Shown here piece after piece: positions 57,370 to 64,000 of a stretch of 64,000 bases of DNA. The DNA is from Streptomyces melanogenes (GTDB taxonomy: Bacteria; Actinomycetota; Actinomycetes; Streptomycetales; Streptomycetaceae), in contig NZ_BMTS01000021.1 of assembly GCF_014649795.1 (NCBI RefSeq), positions 62,001 to 126,000 of the forward strand, given 5' to 3'. The position numbers and the translations under genes were made by a program. The number at the start of each line of letters is the position of its first letter. The stretch's first letter is position 1. The notes beneath the pieces are model-generated. The model had not been told where the DNA came from, did no database searches, and saw only the letters and a program-made list of their open reading frames with translations.

Positions 57370-57641
57370 GCGTCGTCTCCGAACAGGGTTGGGGTGGTGT
57401 GGAGTTCGTTCATCCAGGCGAGGAGGCGGGGAAGATTGGTATCGGGGCCGAAGGCGAGGTAGGTACCGTCGGCGCTGGTGCAGCCGATGGCCTGTGCAAG
57501 GCGCAGCCAACGGCGGGAGTTGACGCGGCCCATGTCGACGGCCAGGCCGAGCTCGCGGGCCTCCAGGGCGAGGGGGTGGGCGGGGCAGTGGTTCAGGCGA
57601 GCGGGAGCTGGACGCTGGAGCGGGAGAGCAGGACGTTCCAC
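57366..57641 (-). CDS. Small hypothetical protein
   Basis: 91 aa from GTG 57641, overlapping the PP-loop gene by 49 bases; no better start is visible. The C-terminal half is protein-like (VNSRRWLRLAQAIGCTSADG; LPRLLAWMNELHTTPTLFGD), the first 25 residues are proline-rich. Coupled to the following gene. Confidence 0.6.
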   Translation of the reverse strand: MERPALPLQRPAPARLNHCPAHPLALEARELGLAVDMGRVNSRRWLRLAQAIGCTSADGTYLAFGPDTNLPRLLAWMNELHTTPTLFGDDA

Positions 57642-58813
57642 TCCTGGTCAAATCCCTTGTCCCGCTTGTCGATCACGCAGGCGGGGGCGGTGGCAAAGAG
57701 TTCCTCCGCCATCGGCCAGTCCGTGCGGCGGGGGCGGATCCAGGCCTGGGCACGCCCGTAGACCGGGTCGTGCTCGACGTCGACGCGGTGCCGCTGAGAA
57801 GTGGAGGCCAGCTGCTGGGCCAGCTGCTGCGGGCGGCCGAGGTCGACGCGCTCGGTGGAGCGCATCACCGGGCGCCGTTTGCCGGACTCAGACAGCAGGA
57901 AGAGCCGGCGCACGTGATAGAGGGCCCACGGCATGTCTAGTGCGTGCTCGAAGGCGTCCAGACACGCCCGGTCCTGCGGCTCGGCTGGGTTGAGGAGCTC
58001 TAGGAGGCTCTTGCGGCCGTAGAGCTTGGCGTTGGGGTTGAGGCTCATCGCGGTGTACTCCAGGCGCAGCACTTGTCCGGCGATGTCGGGGTGGGTGCGC
58101 ATGCGCTCCAGGTGAGCGGGCAGGGCGCCCATGGAGGTGGGGAAGCAGCAGAAGGTGCAGTACGACTTCGGCCAGTACACGCCGAACCGGTCCTTGAGGT
58201 AGGCCTCGCACTGCTGCCGACCCCAGCCCCAGTCGATGAGGGGGAACTCGCCGGTGCGTCCGGGGATCTTCGAGGCGGCCTGGTCGCCGAAGCGGCGGCC
58301 CTCCTCGTCGGCGTTGAATCCCATGATCTGCCGGAACGGGCGCCCGCCGAGTACCTGGGTGAGCCACCAGTCGCCGACGGCGCCCTTCGCCCACAGGCTG
58401 CATTTGCGGGTGCCGGCCTGCTGGGGCACTGTGCCGACGGACTCCAGGTCGTCCCACAGGGTCCACGGCCCGCAGGCGAAGAGCCGCGCGGGGCGGCGCG
58501 AGTCGTCAAGGACGGTGAACCCGTGCTGCTGCAGGTGACCGTTGCGCGCCAGCTGAACGAGGCGCACGCCGTGCTCGCGCAGGAGGGGCAGCATGAACTC
58601 TTCGACGAGGAGCCGAGTTTCGGGCCACTCGCTGCCGGTGGCCATGTAGAGGACGGCGGTGCGCTGGAGGTCGATGCCGTGGGCGGCGGGGTCGGTGAGC
58701 ATGCGGGCGAGGTAGGCGGTGGAGTCGGCGCCCAGGCCCCAGTTGATGACGGTGTCCAGGTCGTCATCGGTGGTCAGGCCGGGCAGGAACAGGCTGTACG
58801 CGGTGTTGGGCAT
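57593..58813 (-). CDS. PP-loop (PAPS-reductase-family) enzyme
   Basis: 406 aa; ATG 58813. A PP-loop-like motif, NWGLGADSTAYLARMLTDPA, lies at about residues 24-43 (SGGxDS becomes GLGADST). Then come VLYMATGSEWPETRLLVEEF and a conserved-looking SKIPGRTGEFPLIDWGWGRQ, QCEAYLKDRFGVYWPKSYCT, FCCFPTSMG Cys centre, plausibly the metal or cofactor site. Family members activate substrates with ATP for thiolation or reduction. Two reductase-like remnants lie 1-4 kb downstream, so this may be the surviving functional member or a related modification enzyme. Substrate unknown. Confidence 0.78.
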   Translation of the reverse strand: MPNTAYSLFLPGLTTDDDLDTVINWGLGADSTAYLARMLTDPAAHGIDLQRTAVLYMATGSEWPETRLLVEEFMLPLLREHGVRLVQLARNGHLQQHGFTVLDDSRRPARLFACGPWTLWDDLESVGTVPQQAGTRKCSLWAKGAVGDWWLTQVLGGRPFRQIMGFNADEEGRRFGDQAASKIPGRTGEFPLIDWGWGRQQCEAYLKDRFGVYWPKSYCTFCCFPTSMGALPAHLERMRTHPDIAGQVLRLEYTAMSLNPNAKLYGRKSLLELLNPAEPQDRACLDAFEHALDMPWALYHVRRLFLLSESGKRRPVMRSTERVDLGRPQQLAQQLASTSQRHRVDVEHDPVYGRAQAWIRPRRTDWPMAEELFATAPACVIDKRDKGFDQEWNVLLSRSSVQLPLA

Positions 58814-58819
58814 GGCGGC

Positions 58820-59191
58820 TCACTCCTTCGCGGCCGGGCTGGGCAGGGGCTGGGCGGGGATGATGAGGATCAGGTCGTCGGCGGGCCACGGGTCGCAGGA
58901 CTGCCAGGGATGGCCGTTGGAGAGCACGGTCACGGGACCGGGCTGGTCGGTGAGTTCGCAGCACACTCCGCAGGGGCAGTGGGGGTTGTAGGGCTCGGGG
59001 TGGGCGGTGTAGGGCTCGTTGAAGTAGTCCGCTTGGTGCGGGGAGAGGGCGGCCAGGATCAGGTCGCCGTCGGCTATGTCACCGGCGCGGGCCACCCGCG
59101 CGAGTACGGGGTCCTGGAGCAGCGGGGCGTGGTCTTCGTCGTCGGGGTGTGCCGTGACGACAGCAGCGAAGGAGTCCGCGTGCGTGAGCAT
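58820..59191 (-). CDS. Hypothetical protein with CPCGVCC motif
   Basis: 123 aa; ATG 59191. Acidic with His/Asp clusters (SFAAVVTAHPDDEDHAPLLQ) and HCPCGVCCELTDQPG in the middle, a likely metal-binding loop. The tail PWQSCDPWPADDLILIIPAQ is hydrophobic but short. It ends six bases before the PP-loop gene, so the two are one unit. Confidence 0.65.
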   Translation of the reverse strand: MLTHADSFAAVVTAHPDDEDHAPLLQDPVLARVARAGDIADGDLILAALSPHQADYFNEPYTAHPEPYNPHCPCGVCCELTDQPGPVTVLSNGHPWQSCDPWPADDLILIIPAQPLPSPAAKE

Positions 59192-59206
59192 GGTGGGTTC
59201 CTCTCT

Positions 59207-59246
59207 CCGGGCCGTACTCCGCCAGCAGAGGCGGGGTACGGCCCGG
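59207..59246 (-). terminator. Hairpin after dprA (17-bp arms, one mismatch)
   Basis: CCGGGCCGTACTCCGCC (59207-59223) against GGCGGGGTACGGCCCGG (59230-59246), one non-matching position, six-base loop. It lies just past the dprA stop at 59256 for minus-strand transcription. Confidence 0.7.
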
Positions 59247-59255
59247 TGGCCGGGG

Positions 59256-60092
59256 TCAGAGCAGGGCGAGAGCGGTTTGGGGGTCTGTGAGGGGGACGGC
59301 CTGGTGCGCGGTCAGCAGCCGGTCGGTCGGGCCCGCCTGCGCGTCCGTGGATGAGGGCGGCACCAGCAGGAGCCGGCGGAGGCTGATGGCGGCCGTGGCG
59401 GTGTGCATCGCTGGCTCGGCGTCGTCCAGGACCTCGCTGAGGATCACCGCGTGGGCGAGGGCGGCGAGCAGGCGGGCGCTGGCCTTGAGGGTCAGGCCGC
59501 TGGCCGGGGTGCCGGGCGGGTAGAGGCTGAGCAGGGCGCCGCCCGAGGCGGGGATGGAGCGCAGCAGCGGTGCGTGAGCTTCGGGGTGGGCTCGGTCCAG
59601 CCCGCATGGCAGGACGGCCAGGGATGCCCGCCCGGCGCGGGCGGCGGCCTGGTGGGCGGCGGAGTCGACGCCGTAGGCGAGTGTCGCGGTGACGGTGTGA
59701 CCGGCTTCGGTGATGGCGGTGGCGAAGGTCTGGGCCCGGGCGACGGCCTGCCGGGCGGCGTTGCGGCTGCCCGTCACCGCGACGGCGCTCGCGGTCAGCT
59801 GGGACAACTGGTCTTCTCCACGGACCCACACACCCAGCGGGCAGTGGGGACCGAGGTCGGCCAGCGCGGCGGGCCAGGCCTCGTCCGAGGGAATGAGGAA
59901 CCGGCCAGAGGCGGCATGGAGCCCGCCCGCCGGGCTGTAGCGGGAAAGGCGGCCGCTGCTGTCGCGGGACAGGCGCTGCTTCCAGACTTCCTGCGGGGGT
60001 AAGTCGGCGAGCTCGGCGGCGAGTTGGGAGGGAGTGAAGTGGGCGGCGAGCGCGGCGCGGGCGGCGCGTTCGCTCAGGCCTGGGCTGGGCAT
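59256..60092 (-). CDS. dprA: DprA/Smf-like DNA-processing protein
   Basis: 278 aa; ATG 60092. The Rossmann-type DprA core is clear: SDEAWPAALADLGPHCPLGV, the conserved VAVTGSRNAARQAVARAQTF, TATLAYGVDSAAHQAAARAG, AVLPCGLDRAHPEAHAPLLR, and GTPASGLTLKASARLLAALA then VILSEVL. DprA loads RecA on incoming single-stranded DNA. Chromosomal forms are usually longer at both ends. A plasmid-borne copy next to an SSB gene suggests help in establishing incoming DNA. Confidence 0.87.
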   Translation of the reverse strand: MPSPGLSERAARAALAAHFTPSQLAAELADLPPQEVWKQRLSRDSSGRLSRYSPAGGLHAASGRFLIPSDEAWPAALADLGPHCPLGVWVRGEDQLSQLTASAVAVTGSRNAARQAVARAQTFATAITEAGHTVTATLAYGVDSAAHQAAARAGRASLAVLPCGLDRAHPEAHAPLLRSIPASGGALLSLYPPGTPASGLTLKASARLLAALAHAVILSEVLDDAEPAMHTATAAISLRRLLLVPPSSTDAQAGPTDRLLTAHQAVPLTDPQTALALL

Positions 60093-60167
60093 GGTGAACC
60101 TCCATCAGGGTGCGGCCGGTGGGCAGGCCGGGGGAGCGATGTGCGGTGGGGTGGCTCGCGGGCGCGG

Positions 60168-60710
60168 TCAGTGCCTGGTGGGGCTGGTTGCGGCGACGGC
60201 GTACCAGGGCGTGCGCGGCGCGGTGTCCCACCAGTCGGCGGGAGCGGCTGCGGCCGGGGCGGGGACGGGGGCCGGTCGGACTGCGGGGGTGGGGCGGGCG
60301 GGCCCGGCACGGCGAATGGGCGTAGGTGCGGGTGCGGCGTGCGGGGCGGGGGCGTGTCCGGCGAGGACGGCGGGCAGGGTGTCGTCGATGTAGGCGACGT
60401 GGTGGGCGAGGTCCACGCCGACCTGGGCCGCATCGAGGTGGAGCACGTTGGCGCGCAGGGCCAGGTTGCCGGTGGCGATGACGTGCACGGCGTCGGTGAG
60501 GCATTCGGCGACGTGCCGGGCGACGGGTCCAAGGACGGTGCAGATGACCGGGACCGGTTCGCTGTCGTGCCACTGGCCGTGTGTGCGGTCGTAGGTGCGC
60601 GGGAGCTGCATGACGGTGAACCGGGCGGCGGGTGTGCCGCGTTCGGTGTGGCGCAGCTGCACGATTCCGGCTACGCGGCCGCGGATGACGGCGCTGGTCT
60701 CTCCGCTCAT
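60168..60710 (-). CDS. ssb: Single-stranded DNA-binding protein
   Basis: 180 aa using ATG 60710 with AGGAGG seven bases upstream. OB-fold of the SSB family: VIRGRVAGIVQLRHTERGTP, AARFTVMQL, RTYDRTHGQWHDSEPVPVIC, VARHVAECLTDAVHVIATG, NLALRANVLHLDAAQVGVDL. The tail is Ala/Pro-rich and ends AATSPTRH, not the acidic DDDIPF-type tip of chromosomal SSB, so it may not recruit the usual partners. It probably coats the transferred strand. Confidence 0.9.
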   Translation of the reverse strand: MSGETSAVIRGRVAGIVQLRHTERGTPAARFTVMQLPRTYDRTHGQWHDSEPVPVICTVLGPVARHVAECLTDAVHVIATGNLALRANVLHLDAAQVGVDLAHHVAYIDDTLPAVLAGHAPAPHAAPAPTPIRRAGPARPTPAVRPAPVPAPAAAAPADWWDTAPRTPWYAVAATSPTRH

Positions 60711-60879
60711 GGGGATCCTCCTGGAGGCGATGAACGTCGGGCGGCGCACGGAAACGAAGCAAGTTCCATAATACGTTAAACGTGGGCGGGTGTCATCCCG
60801 TTTTTCTGTTCTGGGAGGCACCCGCTCCCGGTTCCGCTGGTCGTGCTCAGCCGCTCGTGCGGGACGTCTTCGTCCCCGC
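60711..60879 (-). promoter_or_regulatory. AT-rich promoter-like patch upstream of ssb
   Basis: The minus strand reads CGTTTAACGTATTATGGAAC around 60760-60790, much lower in GC than the surroundings, and contains a TATTAT hexamer usable as a -10 element. It is 50-70 bases before the ssb ribosome site. Confidence 0.45.
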
Positions 60880-61833
60880 CTACGCGGCCGCGTCGTGTGC
60901 GGCTGGCTTGGGCTTCCGGCATGGGCCGGGGTCCTCGCAGCAGGCGGCCGCCGCCGGGTTGTCCCAGTGGCAGGCCGGGCAGTTCCACAGGAGTCCTGCG
61001 GCCAGGGCGGCCGCGTGGATGGCCTGCCTGTGACTGGCGTCGGCTGCGTTGAGCAACTGGTCCAGGACGGCTTCTCGTGGTGCGCCTTCGGTGCCGCTGT
61101 CGTCGAGTACGACGGTGTCCTCGACGCTGACGCGTAGGGGCACCGTGCCGTCGGGTCGCACGAGGTGGTCGCTTGCGGTGTCGAGGTGGATGGAGACCTG
61201 CACGGCGCCGAGCTTGTGGTTGAGGTAGGCGAACACCAGGATGCCGTCGACCTCGCTGCACGGGAGGTCGTTCTCGTCGGTCTGCGGGTGGAAGACGGCG
61301 TTGCGGTTCGCCCGCTCGCACACGTCGGGCGGGGGGAACGTGAAGGTGAGGGGCACGAGGCGGCCCAGGCGCCGTCCTTGGATGGTGGCGCGGTGGAGGG
61401 AGTAGCCCTCGTCCGGGAAGCGGTCGCAGTCGGGTCCGTAGTACAGCTCCACGGCCTTCCGGTCGTCGGCGGGAGGGTCGGGCGGGGCGTCCTCGTGGCT
61501 GCGGAGGTTGGTCCAGTTTGCGCGTACGTGCCGTGCGATCTCGGCGAGAGCGGGGCCTTCGTCGGTGAACGGCAGCACACGGTCTTCGTCGCTGTCCCAG
61601 CGGCGCAGCAGCCAGACGCTGTCCGGCGGGCGCGGCGGGATGTGCGCGTGGGCCGGTTGTGCGGCGGTGAAGTCGAACTGCTCCAGCCAGTCGCCGAGGA
61701 TGTCGACGACGTCCGCGCCGGGCCACCCGCCTGTGCGCTCCTCCAGTTCGGTCAGCTGTTGGTGCAGTGTGATGACGGCTTTGCCCATGGGGGTGTTCCG
61801 GTGAATGGGGGTCTTCGGCTCGGGGGTGGTCAT
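60880..61833 (-). CDS. Hypothetical protein with C-terminal zinc ribbon
   Basis: 317 aa; ATG 61833. Helical N-terminus (AVITLHQQLTELEERTGGWP), a Trp/Asp-rich middle (SVWLLRRWDSDEDRVLPFTD; LYYGPDCDRFPDEGYSLHRA), strand-rich VPLTFTFPPPDVCERAN and VQVSIHLDTASDHLV, and a C-terminal LWNCPACHWDNPAAAACCED zinc-ribbon-like segment. No family recognised. It lies upstream of ssb on the same strand, 169 bases away. Confidence 0.7.
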   Translation of the reverse strand: MTTPEPKTPIHRNTPMGKAVITLHQQLTELEERTGGWPGADVVDILGDWLEQFDFTAAQPAHAHIPPRPPDSVWLLRRWDSDEDRVLPFTDEGPALAEIARHVRANWTNLRSHEDAPPDPPADDRKAVELYYGPDCDRFPDEGYSLHRATIQGRRLGRLVPLTFTFPPPDVCERANRNAVFHPQTDENDLPCSEVDGILVFAYLNHKLGAVQVSIHLDTASDHLVRPDGTVPLRVSVEDTVVLDDSGTEGAPREAVLDQLLNAADASHRQAIHAAALAAGLLWNCPACHWDNPAAAACCEDPGPCRKPKPAAHDAAA

Positions 61834-61892
61834 GGTGGTTCCCTTTCGGGGCGGTGGATGGCGGATGGGTGCGCGGCACGTCTGCCGTGGGC

Positions 61893-62183
61893 TCAGAACT
61901 CACCGGGAATGCGCAGGCTGACGTGCCAGCGGTGGGGGCCGGCCTGGTGCTCGGCGGTGGCGCTTGCCTGGCGGAGGTCGTCCTCGTAGCTGTGGTTGAT
62001 CCACGCCAGGACGCGTAATTCCGCCTCGGCCGGGCTGGTGGCGTCGATCGCGAACAGCGTCGTGGCGGACGGCCGCCCCTCGGCCGGGCGCTCCACGACC
62101 GTGTCGCTGAGGCGCTGGGCATGCCAGACGGTCTCTGGGTCGTCGGGAACGGGCGGCAGGGTCACGGGGTACGCGGTGCTCAC
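61893..62183 (-). CDS. Small hypothetical protein
   Basis: 96 aa using GTG 62183, with GAAGG about nine bases upstream; the longer open frame is Pro/Cys-rich and improbable. SEQ features: PPVPDDPETVWHAQRLSDTV, TTLFAIDATSPAEAELRVLA, WINHSYEDDLRQASATAEHQ. It resembles a single alpha/beta domain. Unknown function. Confidence 0.65.
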   Translation of the reverse strand: MSTAYPVTLPPVPDDPETVWHAQRLSDTVVERPAEGRPSATTLFAIDATSPAEAELRVLAWINHSYEDDLRQASATAEHQAGPHRWHVSLRIPGEF

Positions 62184-62217
62184 GCGGCTTGCCTTCGGGG
62201 TCGCGTAGACGGGGGCG

Positions 62218-62242
62218 GCGTCCCGGGCTGGGCCCGGGACGC
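62218..62242 (-). terminator. Hairpin (11-bp stem) after the 62248 stop
   Basis: GCGTCCCGGGC (62218-62228), three-base loop, exact complement at 62232-62242, six bases past the stop of the gene ending at 62248 on the minus strand. Confidence 0.65.
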
Positions 62243-62247
62243 ACGGG

Positions 62248-62877
62248 CTAGGGCTGCTCCAGTCCCAGGGCGGTGCGCAGCAGGTCGAGCACGGCGGCCT
62301 GGTCGGCGGGCAGAGCGGCCTCACGCAGGACGCGCTTGCGCAGGATGGGCACGTTCAGACTGATCCCGACCGGCACGTCGGGCGCTTCTTGGCGATACGC
62401 CAGCAGGTAGTGCCGGGAGTCGATCATCCAGGCCTCGTACCGGTCGGCGGGCTGTCCGCTGCGGGCCGTGTGGTCCTCGTCGGCGCCGGGTGCGGGGCAG
62501 GCGCAGGAAGCATCGGGGCAGGGGCGGCCCGCCGGGTGCGAGGCAAGCACGGGACGCGAGCGGTAGTGCGTGGCGTGGCCGTTGAGCATCGGGCAGTGAG
62601 CTGCGGCATACGGCAGACACTCGGGGTGCAGCGCGGGCTCGGGGGAGTAGCCCTGTCCCTGGTCGGCGGGACGGACGAGGACGAAGAACCGTTCCTCAAG
62701 GCGCCCGGAGCAGATCTGACATAACCGCCGGTGGAAGGCGTGGCGCATGCGGCTGGCGTCGAGGCTGCCGAACGCGGTGTGTCCGTTGTGGGTCAGCGAC
62801 ACCCAGGGCACGACCAGGCCCTGGAACAGCGGCCGGTGGAGGCAGCGCACCGGTATGCCAGGACGCACCGTGGTCAC
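62248..62877 (-). CDS. Hypothetical protein with Cys clusters
   Basis: 209 aa using GTG 62877, overlapping the upstream stop (GTGA). Basic N-terminus (VRCLHRPLFQGLVVPWVSLT), then HRRLCQICSGRLEERFFVLV with a CxxC, a PECLPYAAAHC segment, and SCACPAPGADEDH. The C-terminal part (GISLNVPILRKRVLREAALP) is helical. The spread of Cys and His suggests a metal-stabilised fold. Not recognised. Confidence 0.7.
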   Translation of the reverse strand: MTTVRPGIPVRCLHRPLFQGLVVPWVSLTHNGHTAFGSLDASRMRHAFHRRLCQICSGRLEERFFVLVRPADQGQGYSPEPALHPECLPYAAAHCPMLNGHATHYRSRPVLASHPAGRPCPDASCACPAPGADEDHTARSGQPADRYEAWMIDSRHYLLAYRQEAPDVPVGISLNVPILRKRVLREAALPADQAAVLDLLRTALGLEQP

Positions 62878-63341
62878 TTCTCCCTCGGCCGTGCTGGCTG
62901 CGCGGCGGCGTCGGGCAGCGCGGGGACGGGGCGGCTGAGCCGGATACGCAGGTGGTCCGGGGTCGCGGGGTCCGCGTTGTGGTCCTCGATGCAGTACGGA
63001 CAGGTTGCCTGGCGCGGGTCTGCGGCCACGGTGGCCCTCTCGCGGCACCGGGTCCGCCGTGCCTCCAGGAATACGGTGCCGCTGGCAGGCAGCGAGGCGG
63101 GGGCGGCCGCGATGCAGGCCGCGTGCTGGAGCACGGGCGGTGCGGTGCGGACGGCGTTGCTGAGCTGTTGCAGCCGGTCGGCGAGTTGCTGCTGCGTCCC
63201 GTAGAGGGCGATGCCGTTGCTGCCGGTCCTTATGGCGACGGCGATCTCGCCGGGTTCGACGACGGCGTCGTCGATGTCGGTGCCGGGGTAGAGCAGGACC
63301 GCCGCGCTGGCGGTGTCGGCCCATTCGAGTCGGTCGAACAT
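62874..63341 (-). CDS. Hypothetical protein with CPYC motif
   Basis: 155 aa using ATG 63341, GGAGAG upstream. FDRLEWADTASAAVLLYPGT, EIAVAIRTGSNGIALYGTQQ, QLADRLQQLSNAV form an alpha/beta N-terminal domain; FLEARRTRCRERATV and QATCPYCIEDHN then give a possible zinc site. The stop overlaps the next gene, so both are co-translated. Confidence 0.7.
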   Translation of the reverse strand: MFDRLEWADTASAAVLLYPGTDIDDAVVEPGEIAVAIRTGSNGIALYGTQQQLADRLQQLSNAVRTAPPVLQHAACIAAAPASLPASGTVFLEARRTRCRERATVAADPRQATCPYCIEDHNADPATPDHLRIRLSRPVPALPDAAAQPARPREK

Positions 63342-63381
63342 GTGCGGTGCTCTCCTTTCTCCTTGGTGGTTGCGGGGGTTG

Positions 63382-63430
63382 TGTCTGTGGGGGCCCGAGG
63401 CGGCAACGCCGCCTCGGGCCCCCACAGACA
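63382..63430 (-). terminator. Perfect 23-bp stem, 3-nt loop
   Basis: 63382-63404 and 63408-63430 are exact reverse complements around AAC (core GGCGGCAACGCCGCC). The strongest hairpin in the window. It lies ten bases past the stop of the gene at 63440 (minus strand) and 41 before the start of the next. Confidence 0.85.
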
Positions 63431-63439
63431 GGGGAGGGG

Positions 63440-63823
63440 CTACGGCTGCGCGTCGGCCGGGGGGTTGGTGAGCTCGATGCAGGCGGCCGGGACCTTGGGG
63501 ATGCGGTACCGCGTCTGGTCCCTGGGGACGGTGAAGCGGGTGTTGTGCGGGTCGCTGCGCAGTTGCTCGGTGGAGTCCTCGTCGAGCACGAAGTCGAAGC
63601 GGCTGCCCGTGGTGTTGGGCTGGCCGACGGTGCCGGTCAGGCGGCGCAGGCAGGCCGGGCGGATCGTGGTGTTGATCCGTGCGGTGCGGCCGGGGAGGAT
63701 GACCGGGCGCTGGGCGGCGTCGAGTTCGACCAGCCGGGCGGCGGCCGTCTCCTGGACGGCGGTGAGGGCGTTCACGTCGGCCAGGGCGGCGACGTGGGCG
63801 CGGATCTCGGCAAGAGTGGGCAT
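63440..63823 (-). CDS. Hypothetical protein
   Basis: 127 aa; ATG 63823. IRAHVAALADVNALTAVQET, RLVELDAAQRPVILPGRTAR, INTTIRPACLRRLTGTVGQP, RFDFVLDEDSTEQLRSDPHN, TRFTVPRDQTRYRIPKVPAA. An N-terminal helix pair is followed by a strand-rich domain. No motif recognised. Monocistronic: a hairpin follows and more than 100 bases precede it. Confidence 0.68.
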   Translation of the reverse strand: MPTLAEIRAHVAALADVNALTAVQETAAARLVELDAAQRPVILPGRTARINTTIRPACLRRLTGTVGQPNTTGSRFDFVLDEDSTEQLRSDPHNTRFTVPRDQTRYRIPKVPAACIELTNPPADAQP

Positions 63824-63949
63824 GGCGGGGTCCTCTCTGGTGTTGCCTGCGGTGAGCCGGGCCTGGGGGTGCGCCCGGTGGAAGAGACCGGCCGCCGGAC
63901 GGCGGGCCGGGGGGCGCAGATTGTGCGGCGCCTATGGGGTGTGCGTCGG

Positions 63950-64000
63950 TCAGCCGAGCGGGTAGATCACCAGCGCGGCGACGGCGTTGTCGGGGATCTG
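63950..64000 (-). CDS. 3' end of a gene cut by the right window edge
   Basis: The minus strand is open from 64000 down to a TGA at 63950-63952 and reads QIPDNAVAALVIYPLG. Composition and frame fit a gene end, but only 16 codons are visible. Confidence 0.4.
   Translation of the reverse strand, partial: QIPDNAVAALVIYPLG

Noticed and set aside
1..64000. Telomere, insertion sequence, integrase, tRNA or rRNA
   Set aside because: I looked for terminal palindrome clusters, transposase or integrase motifs, IS-type inverted repeats and tRNA cloverleaf sequences and could support none.

Overview
The window reads as part of a large conjugative plasmid, or comparably large conjugative element, of a Streptomyces or close relative. 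The evidence is very high GC with strong G/C third-position bias, short intergenic gaps, many 4-nt ATGA/GTGA stop-start overlaps, frequent GTG starts and rare TTA codons. No ribosomal, tRNA or housekeeping metabolic genes are visible. There is a complete ParA/ParB partition locus with palindromic sites, and most other recognisable genes handle DNA or the envelope. No telomere, replication origin, insertion sequence or CRISPR array was seen, so replicon type and linear or circular form stay open.

Layout. (1) 1-6.9 kb, plus strand: a truncated membrane protein with a repeat-rich tail, a set of small and disordered proteins, and a 707-aa FtsK/TraB-like DNA translocase. (2) 6.9-18.9 kb, plus strand: a tightly packed accessory run including a DUF6197-like protein, a frameshifted RRQRL-type zinc protein, a DUF3307-like membrane protein, a polynucleotide-kinase-like P-loop protein, a degenerate GGDEF protein, an ASCH-like protein, an ECF-type sigma factor, an N6-adenine DNA methyltransferase and a RapZ-HIT fusion. 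A strong intrinsic terminator closes this run. (3) 18.9-24.5 kb: a secreted protein on the minus strand, then parB-parA flanked by six copies of the palindrome CTTTACGSCGTAAAG, then a DUF2637-type membrane protein. (4) 24.9-49.5 kb, all minus strand: first a type IV secretion operon (TcpC/VirB8-like, small membrane proteins, VirB4, a polytopic VirB6-like protein, a lytic transglycosylase/NlpC enzyme, a VirD4/TraG-like ATPase and a replication-relaxation protein), then a Tad/Flp pilus operon (lipoprotein, secreted protein, CpaB, CpaE, CpaF, TadB, TadC, Flp-like peptide, three TadE/G-like proteins) ending in a giant LysM-BTAD protein. (5) 49.5-50.15 kb: a gene-free control region packed with two repeat families. 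(6) 50.15-53.1 kb, plus strand: a protein with a duplicated winged-helix domain and a membrane protein fusion. (7) 53.3-64 kb, minus strand: a four-fold HTH protein, two decayed copies of a PAPS-reductase-like gene, an intact PP-loop enzyme, DprA, SSB and several small unknown genes.

Working model (inference). The minus-strand block would build a cell-surface pilus and a DNA or protein export channel. The FtsK-like motor at the left could move double-stranded DNA by the TraB route known from Streptomyces, so two transfer motors of different type may sit on one element. ParAB with its sites would secure inheritance. SSB, DprA and the methyltransferase would handle or protect incoming DNA. The repeats at 49.5-50.1 kb are the best candidates for the control or transfer-origin region.
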